Shown in pieces: positions 9,509-21,178 of a DNA stretch of 64,000 nt. The first letter of the stretch is position 1. Each line of letters begins with the position of its first letter. Under the pieces are notes generated by a model that saw only the letters and a list, made by a program, of their open reading frames with translations, searched no databases and was not told the origin of the DNA. Both the position numbers and the translations under genes were made by a program. Source of the stretch: Pseudomaricurvus alcaniphilus (lineage in GTDB: Bacteria > Pseudomonadota > Gammaproteobacteria > Pseudomonadales > Cellvibrionaceae); NCBI RefSeq assembly GCF_011440395.1, contig NZ_JAAOIX010000002.1, positions 1-64,000 of the forward strand. The letters run 5' to 3'.

Positions 9509-10645
9509 CTATCTGCCAGCTGCCATCAGCTCGATAAAGTGGTCGAACAGCGGGGCGCAATCGTGCGGCCCGGGGCTGGCTTCGGGATGCCCCTGGAAGC
9601 TGAAAGCGGGCTTGTCGGTGCGGTGTATGCCCTGCAGGGTGCCATCAAACAGCGACTTGTGGGTGACCCGCAGGTTAGCCGGCAGACCATCCATATCCGC
9701 AGCAAAGCCATGGTTTTGGCTGCTGATCATCACCGTGCCGGTTTCCAGGTTCTGCACCGGATGGTTGCCGCCGTGATGTCCGTGCCCCATTTTTACGGTT
9801 TTGCCGCCCGATGCCAGGGCCAGCAACTGGTGCCCCAGGCAAATACCAAAAATAGGTATCTCGGTTTCCAGCAGCTCCTGAATCGCGGTAATGGCGTAAT
9901 CACAGGGCTCCGGGTCGCCTGGCCCATTGGAGAGAAAAACCCCGTCCGGCTTCAGCGCCAGCACGTCTGCGGCGGAGGTTTGCGCCGGCACTACCGTCAG
10001 GTTGCAGCCGCGATCCACCAGCATGCGCAGGATATTGCGCTTGACCCCGTAATCGTAGGCCACCACGTTGAATTTGAACTCAGTGGGCCGGGTGAAGCCT
10101 TTACCCAGCTGCCAGCTGCCTTCCTGCCAGGTGTAGGACTCTTTGGTCGACACTACCTTGGCCAGGTCCAGCCCTTTGAGGCCGCCAAAGTCACGGGCCG
10201 CCTGCAGCGCCTGCGCTTCATCCACCTCACCAGCCATGATACAGCCCCTCTGGGAGCCCTTATCCCGCAGGATTCGGGTCAGGCGGCGGGTGTCTATTTC
10301 GGCAATGCCGAGAATTTTGCGGGAGCGCAGGTAGTCATCGAGGGATTGCTGGCTGCGGAAGTTGCTCGCCAGCAGCGGCAAATCCCGTATCACCAGCCCC
10401 GTGGCCCAGATTTGGCCACACTCTTCATCCTCGTCATTGGTGCCAACGTTACCAATATGGGGGTAGGTCAGGGTGACAATTTGCTGGGCGTAGGACGGGT
10501 CCGTCAGGATTTCCTGGTAGCCCGTCATGGATGTGTTAAACACTACTTCGCCAGTGGCAATACCTTCCGCACCTATGGCTTTGCCACGGAAAACACTACC
10601 GTCCTCTAGCACGAGTATTGCGGGTCGATGGTAGTCTGTGTTCAA
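9509..10645 (-). CDS. carA: Carbamoyl-phosphate synthase small (glutaminase) subunit
   Basis: Hydrolyses glutamine and channels ammonia to CarB. The 378-residue protein has the CarA N-terminal domain ([27 protein letters not shown]) and a class I amidotransferase domain with nucleophile Cys in GICLGHQLL and the His-Glu pair in [10 protein letters not shown] near the C-terminus. It heads the carA-carB-greA operon. Upstream, the window shows only the chemoreceptor terminator and a roughly 180-bp leader. Confidence 0.98.
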   Translation of the reverse strand: MNTDYHRPAILVLEDGSVFRGKAIGAEGIATGEVVFNTSMTGYQEILTDPSYAQQIVTLTYPHIGNVGTNDEDEECGQIWATGLVIRDLPLLASNFRSQQSLDDYLRSRKILGIAEIDTRRLTRILRDKGSQRGCIMAGEVDEAQALQAARDFGGLKGLDLAKVVSTKESYTWQEGSWQLGKGFTRPTEFKFNVVAYDYGVKRNILRMLVDRGCNLTVVPAQTSAADVLALKPDGVFLSNGPGDPEPCDYAITAIQELLETEIPIFGICLGHQLLALASGGKTVKMGHGHHGGNHPVQNLETGTVMISSQNHGFAADMDGLPANLRVTHKSLFDGTLQGIHRTDKPAFSFQGHPEASPGPHDCAPLFDHFIELMAAGR

Positions 10646-10821
10646 GTCGGCCTCCTAAACTGTGGTTGCAGTACATTCACCTGCCGTCACCCGCGGTGCG
10701 GGAGCTCTGGCCGGCGGATTCGCGCAACCTGTACTTGTATTTTCGCCAGACCGAGTGCGGCCGCGGCGCTTCAGCACTATTGGTATGAGTCATTTAATTA
10801 AAGAAAGGGCAATCAAGTTGC

Positions 10822-10858
10822 AAAAAAGCGAGATGAAACCACACGCTTCATCTCGCTT
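10822..10858 (-). terminator. Terminator of the chemoreceptor gene
   Basis: A perfect 12-bp inverted repeat AAGCGAGATGAA/TTCATCTCGCTT with a 9-nt loop. On the minus strand it is followed by TTTTTTG. It lies about 140 bp beyond the chemoreceptor stop and insulates carA. The rest of the 350-bp gap (10646-10996) must hold the carA promoter, but I see no convincing -35/-10 pair. Confidence 0.8.
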
Positions 10859-10996
10859 CTTATTTTCGCTTCCTGAATCAATCGAGCCTGCTGTATTTCG
10901 CGGCAACGGTCCAGATCAATCTAAAACGCAATTGTACTGGAATGGCTTGGCCCTTGTCCAATCACAGAGCCCCCGGTTGGCGCCGAGTCACTGGCC

Positions 10997-12544
10997 CTAG
11001 AGCTTGAACTGCTTGACCGTAGCCTCCATCTTGTCGGCCAGGCGAGCCAACTCGACGGTATTTGCAGCAATCTCCACCGAGCCCTCCGAAGTCCGGCGGG
11101 CAACGTCGGCGATATTATTCATATTGCGCTCCATCTCCCGGGTTGCAGCACTCTGCTCTTCCGAGGCGCTGGCCATTTGGTTGGCCTTGTCTTTAATCGA
11201 GCTGACCCCCTCGGTGATGGCGTTCAGCGAGCGGCTGGCCGCCTCCGCCTGGCTCACTGACTCCTCTGCCTGCACTGTTCCCTTACCCATCATCTGTACC
11301 GCGTCGCGGGCCCCGGACTGCAAGCGCTCGATCATCTGCTGAATCTCCTGGGTGGAACTCTGGGTGCGCGACGCCAGGGTGCGAACCTCGTCCGCCACCA
11401 CTGCGAACCCGCGGCCCTGCTCCCCGGCACGAGCCGCCTCAATAGCTGCATTCAGCGCCAGTAAATTAGTCTGCTCGGCAATTCCCCGGATCACATCCAG
11501 CACCGACCCTATATTGTCCGTCTCCTGCTGCAGCCGGTCGATCACTTCCGAAGCCTTGTGGATATCCTGTGCCAGGCTCTCGATTTGCCCCATGGTAGCC
11601 TTGACCACCCGGTTGCCTTCCACCGCCTCGCCGTCCGCCACCTCGGCATTCTCCGCCGTGCGGGTAACATTGCGCGCCACATCTTCCACCACTGAGGCCA
11701 TCTCCCGCACCGCGGCGACCACCTGCTGGATCTCGGTCTGCTGGCTCACCACCCCGCGCTCGGTCTCGCGCGCCGTGGCCGAGAGACGATTGGCATTTTG
11801 GTTCAATTCAGAAGCAGTCACGGAAAATTCGGAAATAATCTGGTGCACCCGGCCGATAAAGGTATTAAACCAGTGCGCCAGCATGCCCACCTCGTCGCTG
11901 GAGCCCACCTCCAGCCGGCGCGTGAGGTCGCCCTCACCCTCGGCCATATCCTTGAGGGCATGCACCACATTATTGATCGGGCCGGTGATACTGGCCTGCA
12001 CCAGAAATGAAATGGCCGCCGCCAGCAAGCTGATGACCGCGCCAGTTGCTATGGCACTCCAAACCGCTTGGCTGACCGCCTCTTCCATCTCGCCGAGGCC
12101 AACGCGCATATAAATCGAGCCAGCCTCTTCGCCATCGACATAGATCGGCTCGAACAGCGACAAGCTGGTGTCACCAAACTCCACCTTGTTGCCTTCTGGC
12201 CGGTTGGGCAAGCCGGCGGGCAGGCGCCCCTTGCTGCGTCCGTCGCCTTTGACGTACCAGGCAAACGGCTCGCCAGTAGCGCGATAAATTACCGCAGCCT
12301 GCACGCGGGCACTGTTATCCAGCGTCATCAGTGTGCTGCGCGCCGATTCGGTATCATCAAAGGCGACGGCACCGGCACTGCTGCCGCCAACAATTCTCGC
12401 CAGGGTAACACTGTCCTTGCGAATAGCATCGTGCAGACGACCCACCTCACCCTGCACCAGCACCACGCTGGAAATAATCACCCCGACAATGCTGGTTATC
12501 GTCACCCCCAGCAATACTTTGTACTTCAACGACAAGCTACCCAT
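10997..12544 (-). CDS. Methyl-accepting chemotaxis protein
   Basis: A transmembrane chemoreceptor of 515 residues. An N-terminal membrane helix (about 8-29) is followed by a periplasmic region of about 125 residues that resembles a CHASE8-type sensor ([28 protein letters not shown]), a second helix near 160-183, a HAMP segment near 185-240 and the signalling domain. The hairpin tip [20 protein letters not shown] followed by [15 protein letters not shown] binds CheA and CheW. There is no CheR-tethering pentapeptide at the C-terminus. The ligand is unknown. It is monocistronic, inserted between dapB and carA relative to the usual order. Confidence 0.93.
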   Translation of the reverse strand: MGSLSLKYKVLLGVTITSIVGVIISSVVLVQGEVGRLHDAIRKDSVTLARIVGGSSAGAVAFDDTESARSTLMTLDNSARVQAAVIYRATGEPFAWYVKGDGRSKGRLPAGLPNRPEGNKVEFGDTSLSLFEPIYVDGEEAGSIYMRVGLGEMEEAVSQAVWSAIATGAVISLLAAAISFLVQASITGPINNVVHALKDMAEGEGDLTRRLEVGSSDEVGMLAHWFNTFIGRVHQIISEFSVTASELNQNANRLSATARETERGVVSQQTEIQQVVAAVREMASVVEDVARNVTRTAENAEVADGEAVEGNRVVKATMGQIESLAQDIHKASEVIDRLQQETDNIGSVLDVIRGIAEQTNLLALNAAIEAARAGEQGRGFAVVADEVRTLASRTQSSTQEIQQMIERLQSGARDAVQMMGKGTVQAEESVSQAEAASRSLNAITEGVSSIKDKANQMASASEEQSAATREMERNMNNIADVARRTSEGSVEIAANTVELARLADKMEATVKQFKL

Positions 12545-13059
12545 AACACCATCTCATTTACACGACTGCCACGGACCGATGCACCATTCGGCCGGCGGCA
12601 GCCAGCGACTTTAATTAACTCTCACTATTACTATCGCGGATTTCGGAAAATTCTTTAACTGCGCTCCGAGCAATACCCATCACTTAGCTTAGACGCTATC
12701 GGCGAGTTAACAACCAATGGCAGGACAGATAGTGGCTGATACGACAGGCTGCAACTTATAAAGCAGATAATCAGCTGCGCCACCGCCTACAGGGCACACG
12801 GGCAATATCATCCGCAGAGAAAACGCAGCTGAGGGGCGCTAGCGAGAGGGCTGGTAGTAGTAGCAAAATTGGTAGTAGCAAAATGGGTAGTAGCGAGAAC
12901 GATATAAGCGGAGGGGTAAAGACCGCGGGCGCGGGGCGACAGGTTGACTAAACCCTCCGCAGCGGTTAAAAAACGGCTCTCAAGGTTGCCCGGAAGGTGT
13001 TGCCCAGGAAGGCTAATCGTGGCTTGCTCGGCACCTGCGCGCAGATGCCGATGGGTCAA
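12545..13059. other. 515-bp intergenic region with short tandem repeat
   Basis: No credible gene lies between the chemoreceptor start and the dapB stop. It contains a 3-copy tandem repeat at 12853-12900 with a 15-bp unit GGTAGTAGCAAAATG (the first copy has one extra TAG, the last is degenerate). A short minus-strand open frame at 12808-13059 has no family features. The promoter of the chemoreceptor gene should lie in the first 150 bp. Confidence 0.6.
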
Positions 13060-13872
<813 letters not shown>

Positions 13873-14024
13873 CTATTGATCTAATCGTGTTGCGTCTAAT
13901 GCCAATGCGCCTGATCCGCACGCCCGGGGGCTGCCGCGTGCGCGCCACACGCTGTGCCCGGGTTTGATGCAGGACAGCCGGGCAGCCGCCGACAGCTAAA
14001 GTCTGGCGCCAGCGGCAATGGCTG

Positions 14025-15158
14025 TCAAAGCTTCATATCGCCGAAAAAGTTTTTCATGCCTTCAAACCAGGAGTCCTGCTTGGGTGAATTCTTGTCGCCC
14101 TTCATGGACTCCTTGAAGTCCTTGAGCAGCTCTTTCTGCTTGTGACTCAGGTTCACCGGCGTCTCCACCACTACCCGGCACATCAGGTCGCCGGCCGCAC
14201 CGCCGCGCACCGGGGTCACCCCCTTGCCACGCAGTCGGAACATCTTGCCGGTCTGGGTTTCCGCCGGCACCTTCAACTTGACCCGGCCCTCGAGGGTCGG
14301 CACGTCCAGCTCGCCACCCAGGGCCGCGTCGACGATACTCACCGGCACCTCACAGTAGAGATTCTTGCCGTCGCGCTCGAATATCTCGTGTGGCTTGACC
14401 GATACCTGTACGTACAGGTCGCCGGCAGGCCCGCCTTCCGGCCCGGCCTCGCCCTCGCCGCCGAGACGGATGCGATCGCCGGTGTCCACTCCGGGCGGCA
14501 CTTTTACCGACAGGGTCTTGGTCTCTTCGACTCGGCCCTGGCCGTGACAGGTATTACAAGGATCCGTAATTACCGAGCCGCGACCACGACAGCGTGGGCA
14601 GGTCTGCTGCACCGAGAAAAAGCCCTGCTGCATGCGCACCTGGCCGGCACCACCACAGGTGGTACAGGAGGTAGGCTTGCTGCCGGACTTGGCGCCAGTA
14701 CCATCGCACGGCTCACAACTGACCAGGGTCGGCACACGAATCTTGACCGTGGTTCCCTTGACCGCATCCTCGAGGTCGAGCTCGAGGGTGTAGCGCAAGT
14801 CCGAACCCCGCATTGGGCCGCGGCCGCGGCCACCGCCGCCACCGCCAAAAATATCGCCAAACACATCACCGAAGATGTCGCTGAAACTGCCGCCGCCACT
14901 AAAGCCGCCACCGCCGAAGCCACCGCCCTGGGGATCAACTCCCGCGTGCCCGAACTGATCGTAGGCCGAGCGCTTCTCCGGATTGGAAAGAATTTCGTAG
15001 GCCTCGCTGGCCTCCTTGAATTTTTCTTCCGACTCCTTGTCATCGGGGTTGCGGTCCGGGTGGTGTTTCATCGCCACCCGGCGGTAGGCTTTCTTCAGGT
15101 CTTTCTCGGTCACATCGCGACTGACGCCGAGGACTTCATAATAATCACGCTTGGACAT
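14025..15158 (-). CDS. dnaJ: Chaperone protein DnaJ
   Basis: Hsp40 co-chaperone that stimulates DnaK ATPase and delivers substrates. The 377-residue protein has the J domain with HPD at 33-35, a Gly/Phe-rich linker (about 75-118), four CxxCxGxG zinc repeats ([32 protein letters not shown]) and the C-terminal peptide-binding domains. It is the last gene of the grpE-dnaK-dnaJ heat-shock group, 127 bp after dnaK. Confidence 0.98.
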   Translation of the reverse strand: MSKRDYYEVLGVSRDVTEKDLKKAYRRVAMKHHPDRNPDDKESEEKFKEASEAYEILSNPEKRSAYDQFGHAGVDPQGGGFGGGGFSGGGSFSDIFGDVFGDIFGGGGGGRGRGPMRGSDLRYTLELDLEDAVKGTTVKIRVPTLVSCEPCDGTGAKSGSKPTSCTTCGGAGQVRMQQGFFSVQQTCPRCRGRGSVITDPCNTCHGQGRVEETKTLSVKVPPGVDTGDRIRLGGEGEAGPEGGPAGDLYVQVSVKPHEIFERDGKNLYCEVPVSIVDAALGGELDVPTLEGRVKLKVPAETQTGKMFRLRGKGVTPVRGGAAGDLMCRVVVETPVNLSHKQKELLKDFKESMKGDKNSPKQDSWFEGMKNFFGDMKL

Positions 15159-15285
15159 AGGAATTCAGCTTAAATTTTCTTCATGAAACGGCAAACGCGG
15201 GCCAGGCCCGCGCAAACTTATCAACTATACGCGCCGTCCCTGGCGCGAACCTCACGAGCAACAATAAGGCTGTTGCACCGACAGA

Positions 15286-17217
15286 TTATTTTTTGTCGTC
15301 CTTGACCTCTTCGAATTCAGCGTCGACAACACCGTCATCTGCGGCCGCATTGGCCTTGCTTTCGGCGCCCGCACCAGCGGCTGCTTCGGCCTGGGCCGCC
15401 TGTTCGGCATACATTTTCTGTGCCAGCGAACCAGAGGCTTCGGTCAACTTGGTGGTCGCTGCTTCCATCGCCGCCTTGTCGCCGCCCTTGACGGCCTCGT
15501 CCGCTTCCTTCAGGGCCGCTTCGATGGCTGACTTCTCTTCCTCAGAGGCCTTGTCGCCGGCTTCTTCCAGAGTCTTGCGGGTGGCGCTGATCAAGCCATC
15601 GAGAGTATTGCGGGCAGTGACCAGCTCTTCGAACTTCTTGTCCGCCTCGGCATTGGCCTCGGCATCCTGCACCATTTTCTCAATTTCATCGTCAGACAGG
15701 CCAGAAGCCGCCTTGATAACAATGGACTGCTCTTTGCCGGTGGCCTTGTCTTTGGCGCCGACATTGAGAATACCGTTGGCATCGATATCGAAGGTAACCT
15801 CGATTTGTGGCATGCCACGGGGTGCCGGCGGAATGTCCGCCAGATCAAAGCGACCCAGCGACTTGTTCTGGCTGGCCTGCTTGCGCTCACCCTGGACCAC
15901 GTGAATAGTCACTGCAGTCTGGCTGTCTTCGGCAGTGGAGAATATTTGCGACTTCTTGGTCGGGATGGTGGTGTTCTTCTCGATCAACGGAGTCGCCACT
16001 CCACCCATGGTTTCAATACCGAGGGTCAGCGGAGTTACATCCAGCAGCAATACGTCTTTCACATCACCGGCCAGTACCGCACCCTGAATGGCAGCACCCA
16101 TGGCCACGGCTTCATCGGGGTTGACGTCGCGACGCGCTTCCTTGCCGAAGAACTCAGCCACTTTCTGCTGCACCATGGGCATGCGGGTTTGTCCGCCCAC
16201 CAGGATCACATCGTCAATTTCGCTGACTGACAGACCGGCGTCGGCGAGAGCGATCTTGACCGGCTCCATGGAGCGCTTGACCAGCTCTTCCACCAGCGAC
16301 TCCAGCTTGGCGCGAGTCAGCTTGACCACCAGGTGCTTGGGACCAGTGGCATCGGCAGTGATGTAGGGCAGGTTGACTTCAGTCTGCTGTGAGGAAGACA
16401 GCTCGATCTTGGCTTTTTCAGCGGCTTCTTTCAGGCGCTGCAACGCCAGTGGATCATTGTGCAAATCGATACCGTTGGACTTCTTGAACTCGCCCGCAAG
16501 GTACTCGATCAGGCGCATATCAAAGTCTTCACCACCGAGGAAGGTGTCACCGTTGGTGGACAGCACTTCAAACTGGTGCTCGCCATCGACGTCGGCGATT
16601 TCAATGATGGAGATGTCGAAAGTACCACCACCCAGGTCGAATACCGCAATGGTGTGGTCGCCCTTGGCCTTGTCCATACCGTAGGCCAGAGCCGCAGCGG
16701 TGGGCTCGTTGATGATACGCTTGACTTCCAGACCGGCGATCTTGCCGGCGTCTTTGGTCGCCTGGCGCTGGGAATCGTTAAAGTAGGCCGGTACGGTAAT
16801 TACCGCTTCGGTCACTTTTTCACCAAGGTAGTCCTCGGCGGTCTTTTTCATCTTTTTCAGGACTTCAGCAGAAATCTGCGGCGGCGCCTTCTTGTCGCCC
16901 TTGACTTCAACCCAGGCATCACCGTTGTCGGCCTGGATAATCTTGTAGGGGACCATGGAGATGTCTTTCTGGACCACGTCGTCCTTGAACTTGCGACCGA
17001 TCAAACGCTTGACCGCAAACAGGGTGTTGTTGGGGTTGGTAACTGACTGGCGCTTGGCGCTCTGGCCTACCAGGATCTCGGCATCGTCAGTAAATGCAAC
17101 GATAGACGGGGTGGTGCGATCACCCTCGGCGTTTTCGATTACCTTGGGCTTGCCGCCCTCCAATACTGCTACGCAGGAGTTGGTGGTCCCCAGGTCTATA
17201 CCTATAATTTTACCCAT
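15286..17217 (-). CDS. dnaK: Chaperone protein DnaK (Hsp70)
   Basis: ATP-dependent folding chaperone. The 643-residue protein starts [18 protein letters not shown], has the phosphate-2 motif [11 protein letters not shown] near 195, the linker [17 protein letters not shown] near 390 and the C-terminal acidic tail ending in [10 protein letters not shown]. The ATG at 17217 follows GGAGAGG; the open frame extends upstream without support. A sigma32-like promoter lies in the grpE-dnaK gap (17317-17344). Confidence 0.98.
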   Translation of the reverse strand: MGKIIGIDLGTTNSCVAVLEGGKPKVIENAEGDRTTPSIVAFTDDAEILVGQSAKRQSVTNPNNTLFAVKRLIGRKFKDDVVQKDISMVPYKIIQADNGDAWVEVKGDKKAPPQISAEVLKKMKKTAEDYLGEKVTEAVITVPAYFNDSQRQATKDAGKIAGLEVKRIINEPTAAALAYGMDKAKGDHTIAVFDLGGGTFDISIIEIADVDGEHQFEVLSTNGDTFLGGEDFDMRLIEYLAGEFKKSNGIDLHNDPLALQRLKEAAEKAKIELSSSQQTEVNLPYITADATGPKHLVVKLTRAKLESLVEELVKRSMEPVKIALADAGLSVSEIDDVILVGGQTRMPMVQQKVAEFFGKEARRDVNPDEAVAMGAAIQGAVLAGDVKDVLLLDVTPLTLGIETMGGVATPLIEKNTTIPTKKSQIFSTAEDSQTAVTIHVVQGERKQASQNKSLGRFDLADIPPAPRGMPQIEVTFDIDANGILNVGAKDKATGKEQSIVIKAASGLSDDEIEKMVQDAEANAEADKKFEELVTARNTLDGLISATRKTLEEAGDKASEEEKSAIEAALKEADEAVKGGDKAAMEAATTKLTEASGSLAQKMYAEQAAQAEAAAGAGAESKANAAADDGVVDAEFEEVKDDKK

Positions 17218-17316
17218 TTCAATCCTCTCCAATTCGTCTGGAATTTCTGCTTGATCACGTTTCAAATTTGCCTGGCCAGAACCAACCGCGCCGGGCGTTG
17301 AATTTCGATAAGGTCA

Positions 17317-17344
17317 ATATTGGACCGATTGCCCACTTTTCAAC
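17317..17344 (-). promoter_or_regulatory. Candidate sigma32 promoter of dnaK
   Basis: Read on the minus strand: GTTGAAA, a 13-bp spacer, then TCCAATAT. This matches the sigma32 consensus CTTGAAA-N13-CCCCATNT with three mismatches. It lies about 100 bp upstream of the dnaK start. It is weaker than the grpE site, so dnaK may also rely on read-through. Confidence 0.5.
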
Positions 17345-17423
17345 CCCGCCGACACCATTTATTGCTTAAATACTGCCTGACTTGCTGCGCAACTGCTCGC
17401 TCCAGGCAGTTTCACCCCGGCTA

Positions 17424-18005
17424 CTACTCCGGAGCCTTGGCCACCACCACCATCGCCGGACGCACCAGGCGACCGTGCAGCGTATAGCCTTTCTGGAAAA
17501 CATTGATAACCGTATTGGGCTCCACGTCGGGACTGGCGACCATGGTCATGGCCTGGTGTTTCTGCGGATCGAAAGGCTCGCCGACAGGATCCACCGCCTC
17601 CACCTTGTGCCGTGCCAGGGTGTCGTGAAATGATTTCAGGGTGAGCTGCACCCCCTCCAGCACAGGCTTCAGCGCCTCGCTGTCGACATCCATGGCCTCC
17701 AGTGCCCGCTCCAGGTTATCCACCACGGGCAACAGATCGTTGACCAGCTTCTCCTGGCCAAATTTATGGGCCTTTTCCACATCCTGCTCAGCGCGGCGGC
17801 GGATATTCTGCACATCGGCCTGGGCCCGCAGCACCTGTTCTTTGGCCTCGTGCAACTGGGCATTGAGGCTCTCGATTTCCGCCTGCACGGCATCAACCGT
17901 GGGCGGCACGTCCTGCTCCGCGCCCGCACCTGCCTGGGCTTCTTCGGCGGCCGCAGTGGCTTCCACTTTATCGTCTTCGGGCGGTGTCTGATTTTCTGCT
18001 GTCAC
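17424..18005 (-). CDS. grpE: Nucleotide exchange factor GrpE
   Basis: Releases ADP from DnaK. The 193-residue protein has an acidic Ala/Glu-rich N-terminus, a long coiled coil (about 45-110, including [21 protein letters not shown]) and the beta domain with the GrpE signature near the end ([11 protein letters not shown] to [14 protein letters not shown] [13 protein letters not shown]). I chose the GTG at 18005, preceded by GGAG with 8-bp spacing; a TTG at 18062 would add 19 residues without a ribosome site. It is transcribed from the sigma32 promoter at 18105-18132. Confidence 0.95.
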   Translation of the reverse strand: MTAENQTPPEDDKVEATAAAEEAQAGAGAEQDVPPTVDAVQAEIESLNAQLHEAKEQVLRAQADVQNIRRRAEQDVEKAHKFGQEKLVNDLLPVVDNLERALEAMDVDSEALKPVLEGVQLTLKSFHDTLARHKVEAVDPVGEPFDPQKHQAMTMVASPDVEPNTVINVFQKGYTLHGRLVRPAMVVVAKAPE

Positions 18006-18104
18006 TCTACACTCCGTAAATTCTCGCTGGCTGGTTTGATCTGCAAGGTCACTGGCGGGCAAAGCTGTTGACGCCCAACACGATTACCCAGTGGTGCCAC
18101 TGCA

Positions 18105-18132
18105 ATATGGGGCCGCAGATACGACTTTCAAG
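18105..18132 (-). promoter_or_regulatory. Sigma32 heat-shock promoter of grpE
   Basis: Read on the minus strand: CTTGAAA, exactly 13 bp, then CCCCATAT, a full match to the sigma32 consensus CTTGAAA-N13-CCCCATNT. It would give a leader of about 90 nt before the grpE GTG. Confidence 0.9.
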
Positions 18133-18179
18133 GGGCGTAAAAAGCCCGATCACAGACAGTTGCTGAAATCCAAAAAGAA

Positions 18180-18195
18180 CTGTATAAATAACCAT
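18180..18195 (+). promoter_or_regulatory. LexA-box-like operator of recN
   Basis: CTGTATAAATAACCAT resembles the gammaproteobacterial SOS box CTG-N10-CAG and is close to the recN boxes of E. coli; only the last half-site base departs (CAT for CAG). It lies 48 bp upstream of the recN start and overlaps a probable promoter, which fits SOS control of recN. Confidence 0.65.
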
Positions 18196-18243
18196 GTATA
18201 TTCTTACACCCCTAAACCCTGAATTGCCGGCAGGAGGCGCAAC

Positions 18244-19908
18244 ATGCTGACCCATCTCAGCGTGCAAAATTTTACCCTGGTGGACTCCCTCGAACTCGAA
18301 TTCAAATCCGGGATGACGGTCATCACCGGCGAAACCGGGGCGGGTAAATCCATTATGCTCGACGCCCTCGGCCTCGCTCTGGGCGACCGGGCCGATTCCG
18401 ACAAGGTGAAGCGGGGTTGTGACAAGGCCGACATCTGCGCCACCTTTGACCTGCAAGCCATTCCCCAAGCCCGCCAGTGGCTGCAGGAGCGCGACCTGGA
18501 ACAGGGCAAGGAATGCCTGCTGCGCCGCGTGGTCACCAGTGATGGTCGCTCCCGCGGCTACATCAACGGCCACCCGGCACCACTGGCACAGATGAGAGAG
18601 ATGGGTGAGATGCTGATCGACCTGCACAGCCAGCACGCCCACCAATCACTGCTGAAAAAAGACACCCACCGCAGCCTGCTGGACGACTTTGGCGGCCAGC
18701 AGGAATTAGTTGAGCAGTGCCGGGAACTCTACCGCGCCTGGCACGGCGCCGAGCGCAAGTTCATCCAGCACCGCGACAATGCCGAAGAGATCACCGCCCG
18801 CCTGCAATTGCTGCGCTACCAGGTGCAGGAGCTGGACGCCCTCGGTCTCGAAGCCGGGGCCATAGAGCAGCTGGAGGCCGAGCAACAGGAGCTGGCCAAT
18901 GCCGAGTCCAGCCTGCAGCTGAGCCAGCAACTGGCGCAGATGTGCGAGGACGACGAGGCCGGCCTGCTGAACTCCCTGAGCCGGGCGCTGAGTATTCTGG
19001 ATAAATACGGCGACAAACCGGAGCGCCTCAGCAGCGCCCAGGAACTGTTTATCAACGCCCAGATCCAGCTGCAGGAAGCGCACTCGGAGCTGAGCCACTA
19101 CATCGACAACTTTGAGCTCGATCCGCTGCGCTTGCGGCAAGTGGAGGAGCGCCTCTCCAGCTGCTACGACATCGCCCGCAAACACCGGGTCAAACCGGAA
19201 GCCCTGATCGAGCTACACCACGACCTGAGCGCCGAACTGGCGGGGCTGGACGGCAGTGAAGACGCCCTCGACGAGCTCGAGCAGCAGGCCCAGCGCAGCC
19301 ATAAAAAGTACCTGGATTGCGCCGAAAAGCTCTCCGCCCGGCGCCAGCGCGCCGCCACCAAGCTGCAACAGGCGGTTAATGAGCAGCTGCAGGCCCTGTC
19401 CATGAAAAACGCCCGCTTTGAGATTCACCTGCAGCGGCAGGAAGAGCAGGCCAGCGCCCACGGCATCGATGAGATAGAGTTCCTGATCAGCACCAACCCG
19501 GGCCAGCCGCCCAAGGCGCTGGCCAAAGTTGCCTCCGGCGGCGAGCTCTCCCGGGTCAGCCTCGCCATTCAGGTGGTCACTGCCCAGAGCTCTACCACCC
19601 CCACACTGGTATTTGACGAGGTGGATGTGGGCATCGGCGGCGCCACCGCAGACGTGGTGGGCCGGTTGCTGCGCACCCTGGGCCAGCAGGGGCAAATCAT
19701 CTGTGTCACCCACTTGCCCCAGGTGGCCAGCAAGGGCCAGCAGCACCTGCGGGTGCACAAGGAGAGCGACCACAGCTCAGCCCAGTCCGTGCTGAGCGAG
19801 CTGCAGGGTGAAGACAAGATTATGGAGATTGCCCGTATGATGGGCGGTACCGAGCTGACCCGCCAGACCATCGCTCACGCCAAGGAGATGCTGGCCATGG
19901 CTGAGTAA
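18244..19908 (+). CDS. recN: DNA repair protein RecN
   Basis: SMC-like ATPase for double-strand break repair. The 554-residue protein has Walker A GETGAGKS at 29-36, a long central coiled coil (about 150-360), the ABC signature ASGGELSRVSLAI near 430 and Walker B LVFDEVDVGIGG near 455. The ATG is preceded by GGAGGC. It is divergent from grpE and has a LexA-like box upstream. Confidence 0.97.
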   Translation: MLTHLSVQNFTLVDSLELEFKSGMTVITGETGAGKSIMLDALGLALGDRADSDKVKRGCDKADICATFDLQAIPQARQWLQERDLEQGKECLLRRVVTSDGRSRGYINGHPAPLAQMREMGEMLIDLHSQHAHQSLLKKDTHRSLLDDFGGQQELVEQCRELYRAWHGAERKFIQHRDNAEEITARLQLLRYQVQELDALGLEAGAIEQLEAEQQELANAESSLQLSQQLAQMCEDDEAGLLNSLSRALSILDKYGDKPERLSSAQELFINAQIQLQEAHSELSHYIDNFELDPLRLRQVEERLSSCYDIARKHRVKPEALIELHHDLSAELAGLDGSEDALDELEQQAQRSHKKYLDCAEKLSARRQRAATKLQQAVNEQLQALSMKNARFEIHLQRQEEQASAHGIDEIEFLISTNPGQPPKALAKVASGGELSRVSLAIQVVTAQSSTTPTLVFDEVDVGIGGATADVVGRLLRTLGQQGQIICVTHLPQVASKGQQHLRVHKESDHSSAQSVLSELQGEDKIMEIARMMGGTELTRQTIAHAKEMLAMAE

Positions 19909-19946
19909 CGGGCCTCTGGGCTTTTAGTCTTTAGACTTCAGGGCCT

Positions 19947-20492
19947 TTAGGCTTCAGGCGATACCTGCTCAGCATCCTTGCGCTTGTACTGGTCCGGATC
20001 GACAAACATCAAGCGAAACACCACCCCGCCTTTTTTGGTTTTCGGCGGTTCAATGGCCAGCAACAGCACATTGATTTGCTCACCCAGCTGAATCACCCCG
20101 GGCTGATGAATCAACATACCGCCGGTCTGTTGGTTGGTGAGGATGTTCAGGTCTTTCTTCGCCCGCATCGCCAGCGCGATCTTGTCCAGCATGGCATTGA
20201 GTGCAGCCCGGTACACCGGAAAGCTGAAGCCGGGGCCGCGAAATTCACTGTAATCCAGCTCCAGCGCCAGCGGCACCTTGCCCGCCTCCGGCGCATCTGC
20301 CGCCGCCCCCTTGGGCCGCAGGGTCATCTCCCCCAGCGACAGGGTACTGCCGTTCTTCAGGTCTTTGAGCGCCGCCTTGGCCCGACTCTCGGGCAACTTG
20401 AAAAACAGCTGGCGCAGAATGCCACAGCCAAGATCCAGCACCTGCACCAGGTCCAGGTTGATATTTGTCTTGCCCGAGCGGTCATCACTCAT
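19947..20492 (-). CDS. Conserved hypothetical protein
   Basis: A 181-residue soluble protein that I do not recognise. There is no signal peptide or membrane helix. The N-terminal half is acidic/basic with DLGCGILRQLFFKLPE; the C-terminal half has beta-rich segments (MLIHQPGVIQLGEQINVLLL, GVVFRLMFVDPDQY) and could be a small beta-barrel, but I cannot name a family. It sits between recN and fur, convergent with recN and on the same strand as fur, 107 bp beyond the fur stop. Codon use is like its neighbours, so it looks like a resident gene. Confidence 0.7.
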   Translation of the reverse strand: MSDDRSGKTNINLDLVQVLDLGCGILRQLFFKLPESRAKAALKDLKNGSTLSLGEMTLRPKGAAADAPEAGKVPLALELDYSEFRGPGFSFPVYRAALNAMLDKIALAMRAKKDLNILTNQQTGGMLIHQPGVIQLGEQINVLLLAIEPPKTKKGGVVFRLMFVDPDQYKRKDAEQVSPEA

Positions 20493-20599
20493 TGCGGCCT
20501 TATCCTCTGTGCTTTAGCTATTATTAGCGATTATTGTAGTCCCCGACCGGATTGACGCCGGGTTATTTGTTCATATATTTACCCGTTGAGCTGGCCAGC

Positions 20600-21019
20600 T
20601 CAGGACTTTTTATCCTTCAGCGGCCGCACGTACAGCACCAGGCTGTGGCCGATAATCTCGTAGCCGTGCTGCTGGGCAATCTCTTCCTGCAGGGATTCGA
20701 TTTCATCGTTGTGGAACTCCACCACTTCGCCGGTCTCGGTGCACACCATATGGTCGTGGTGGTCACCGCGCTCCAGCTCGAACACCGAGTGGCCGCCATC
20801 GAAGTTATGCCGCTCCACCAGCCCGGCCGCTTCAAACTGGGTCAGCACCCGGTAGACAGTGGCCAGCCCCACATCTTCCCCGGCCTCCATCAACTGCTTG
20901 TACACTTCCTCCGCACTCAGGTGTTTCTGCTCAGAAGCTTCCAGCATTTGCAGGATTTTTACTCGCGGCAGGGTGACTTTCAGACCCGCTTTGCGCAGCT
21001 CCTGGTTTTCATCAGACAT
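20600..21019 (-). CDS. fur: Ferric uptake regulator Fur
   Basis: Iron-dependent global repressor. The 139-residue protein starts with the helix-rich ELRKAGLKVTLPRVKILQML and the DNA-binding signature GLATVYRVLTQFEAAGLV, followed by the metal site HNFDGGHSVFE and HHDHMVC. The usual CxxC zinc pair is reduced to one Cys (HMVCTETGE), as in Pseudomonas aeruginosa Fur. It is divergent from bamE over 159 bp, a conserved arrangement (fur-omlA). Confidence 0.97.
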   Translation of the reverse strand: MSDENQELRKAGLKVTLPRVKILQMLEASEQKHLSAEEVYKQLMEAGEDVGLATVYRVLTQFEAAGLVERHNFDGGHSVFELERGDHHDHMVCTETGEVVEFHNDEIESLQEEIAQQHGYEIIGHSLVLYVRPLKDKKS

Positions 21020-21178
21020 AATTTACCTCGGGTGCGGGCCCCACCTGTTCGATCAAGCCCTGAATTTCTTGCATGACGAGCATGAGGAAGCGAACAGTAA
21101 AAAAACTACAGGGCGCTTCTCACAGCCGTTAGAGATCGGGTATTATCCCTTTTCGCTTTACCTTGTGGAACCCCTGAT

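Noticed and set aside
12853..12900. CRISPR-like repeats
   Set aside because: The units are 15 bp and directly adjacent with no spacers; no cas genes occur in the window.
12808..13059. Minus-strand 83-residue frame after dapB
   Set aside because: It consists largely of the short tandem repeat, with Ala/Thr low-complexity residues and no ribosome site.
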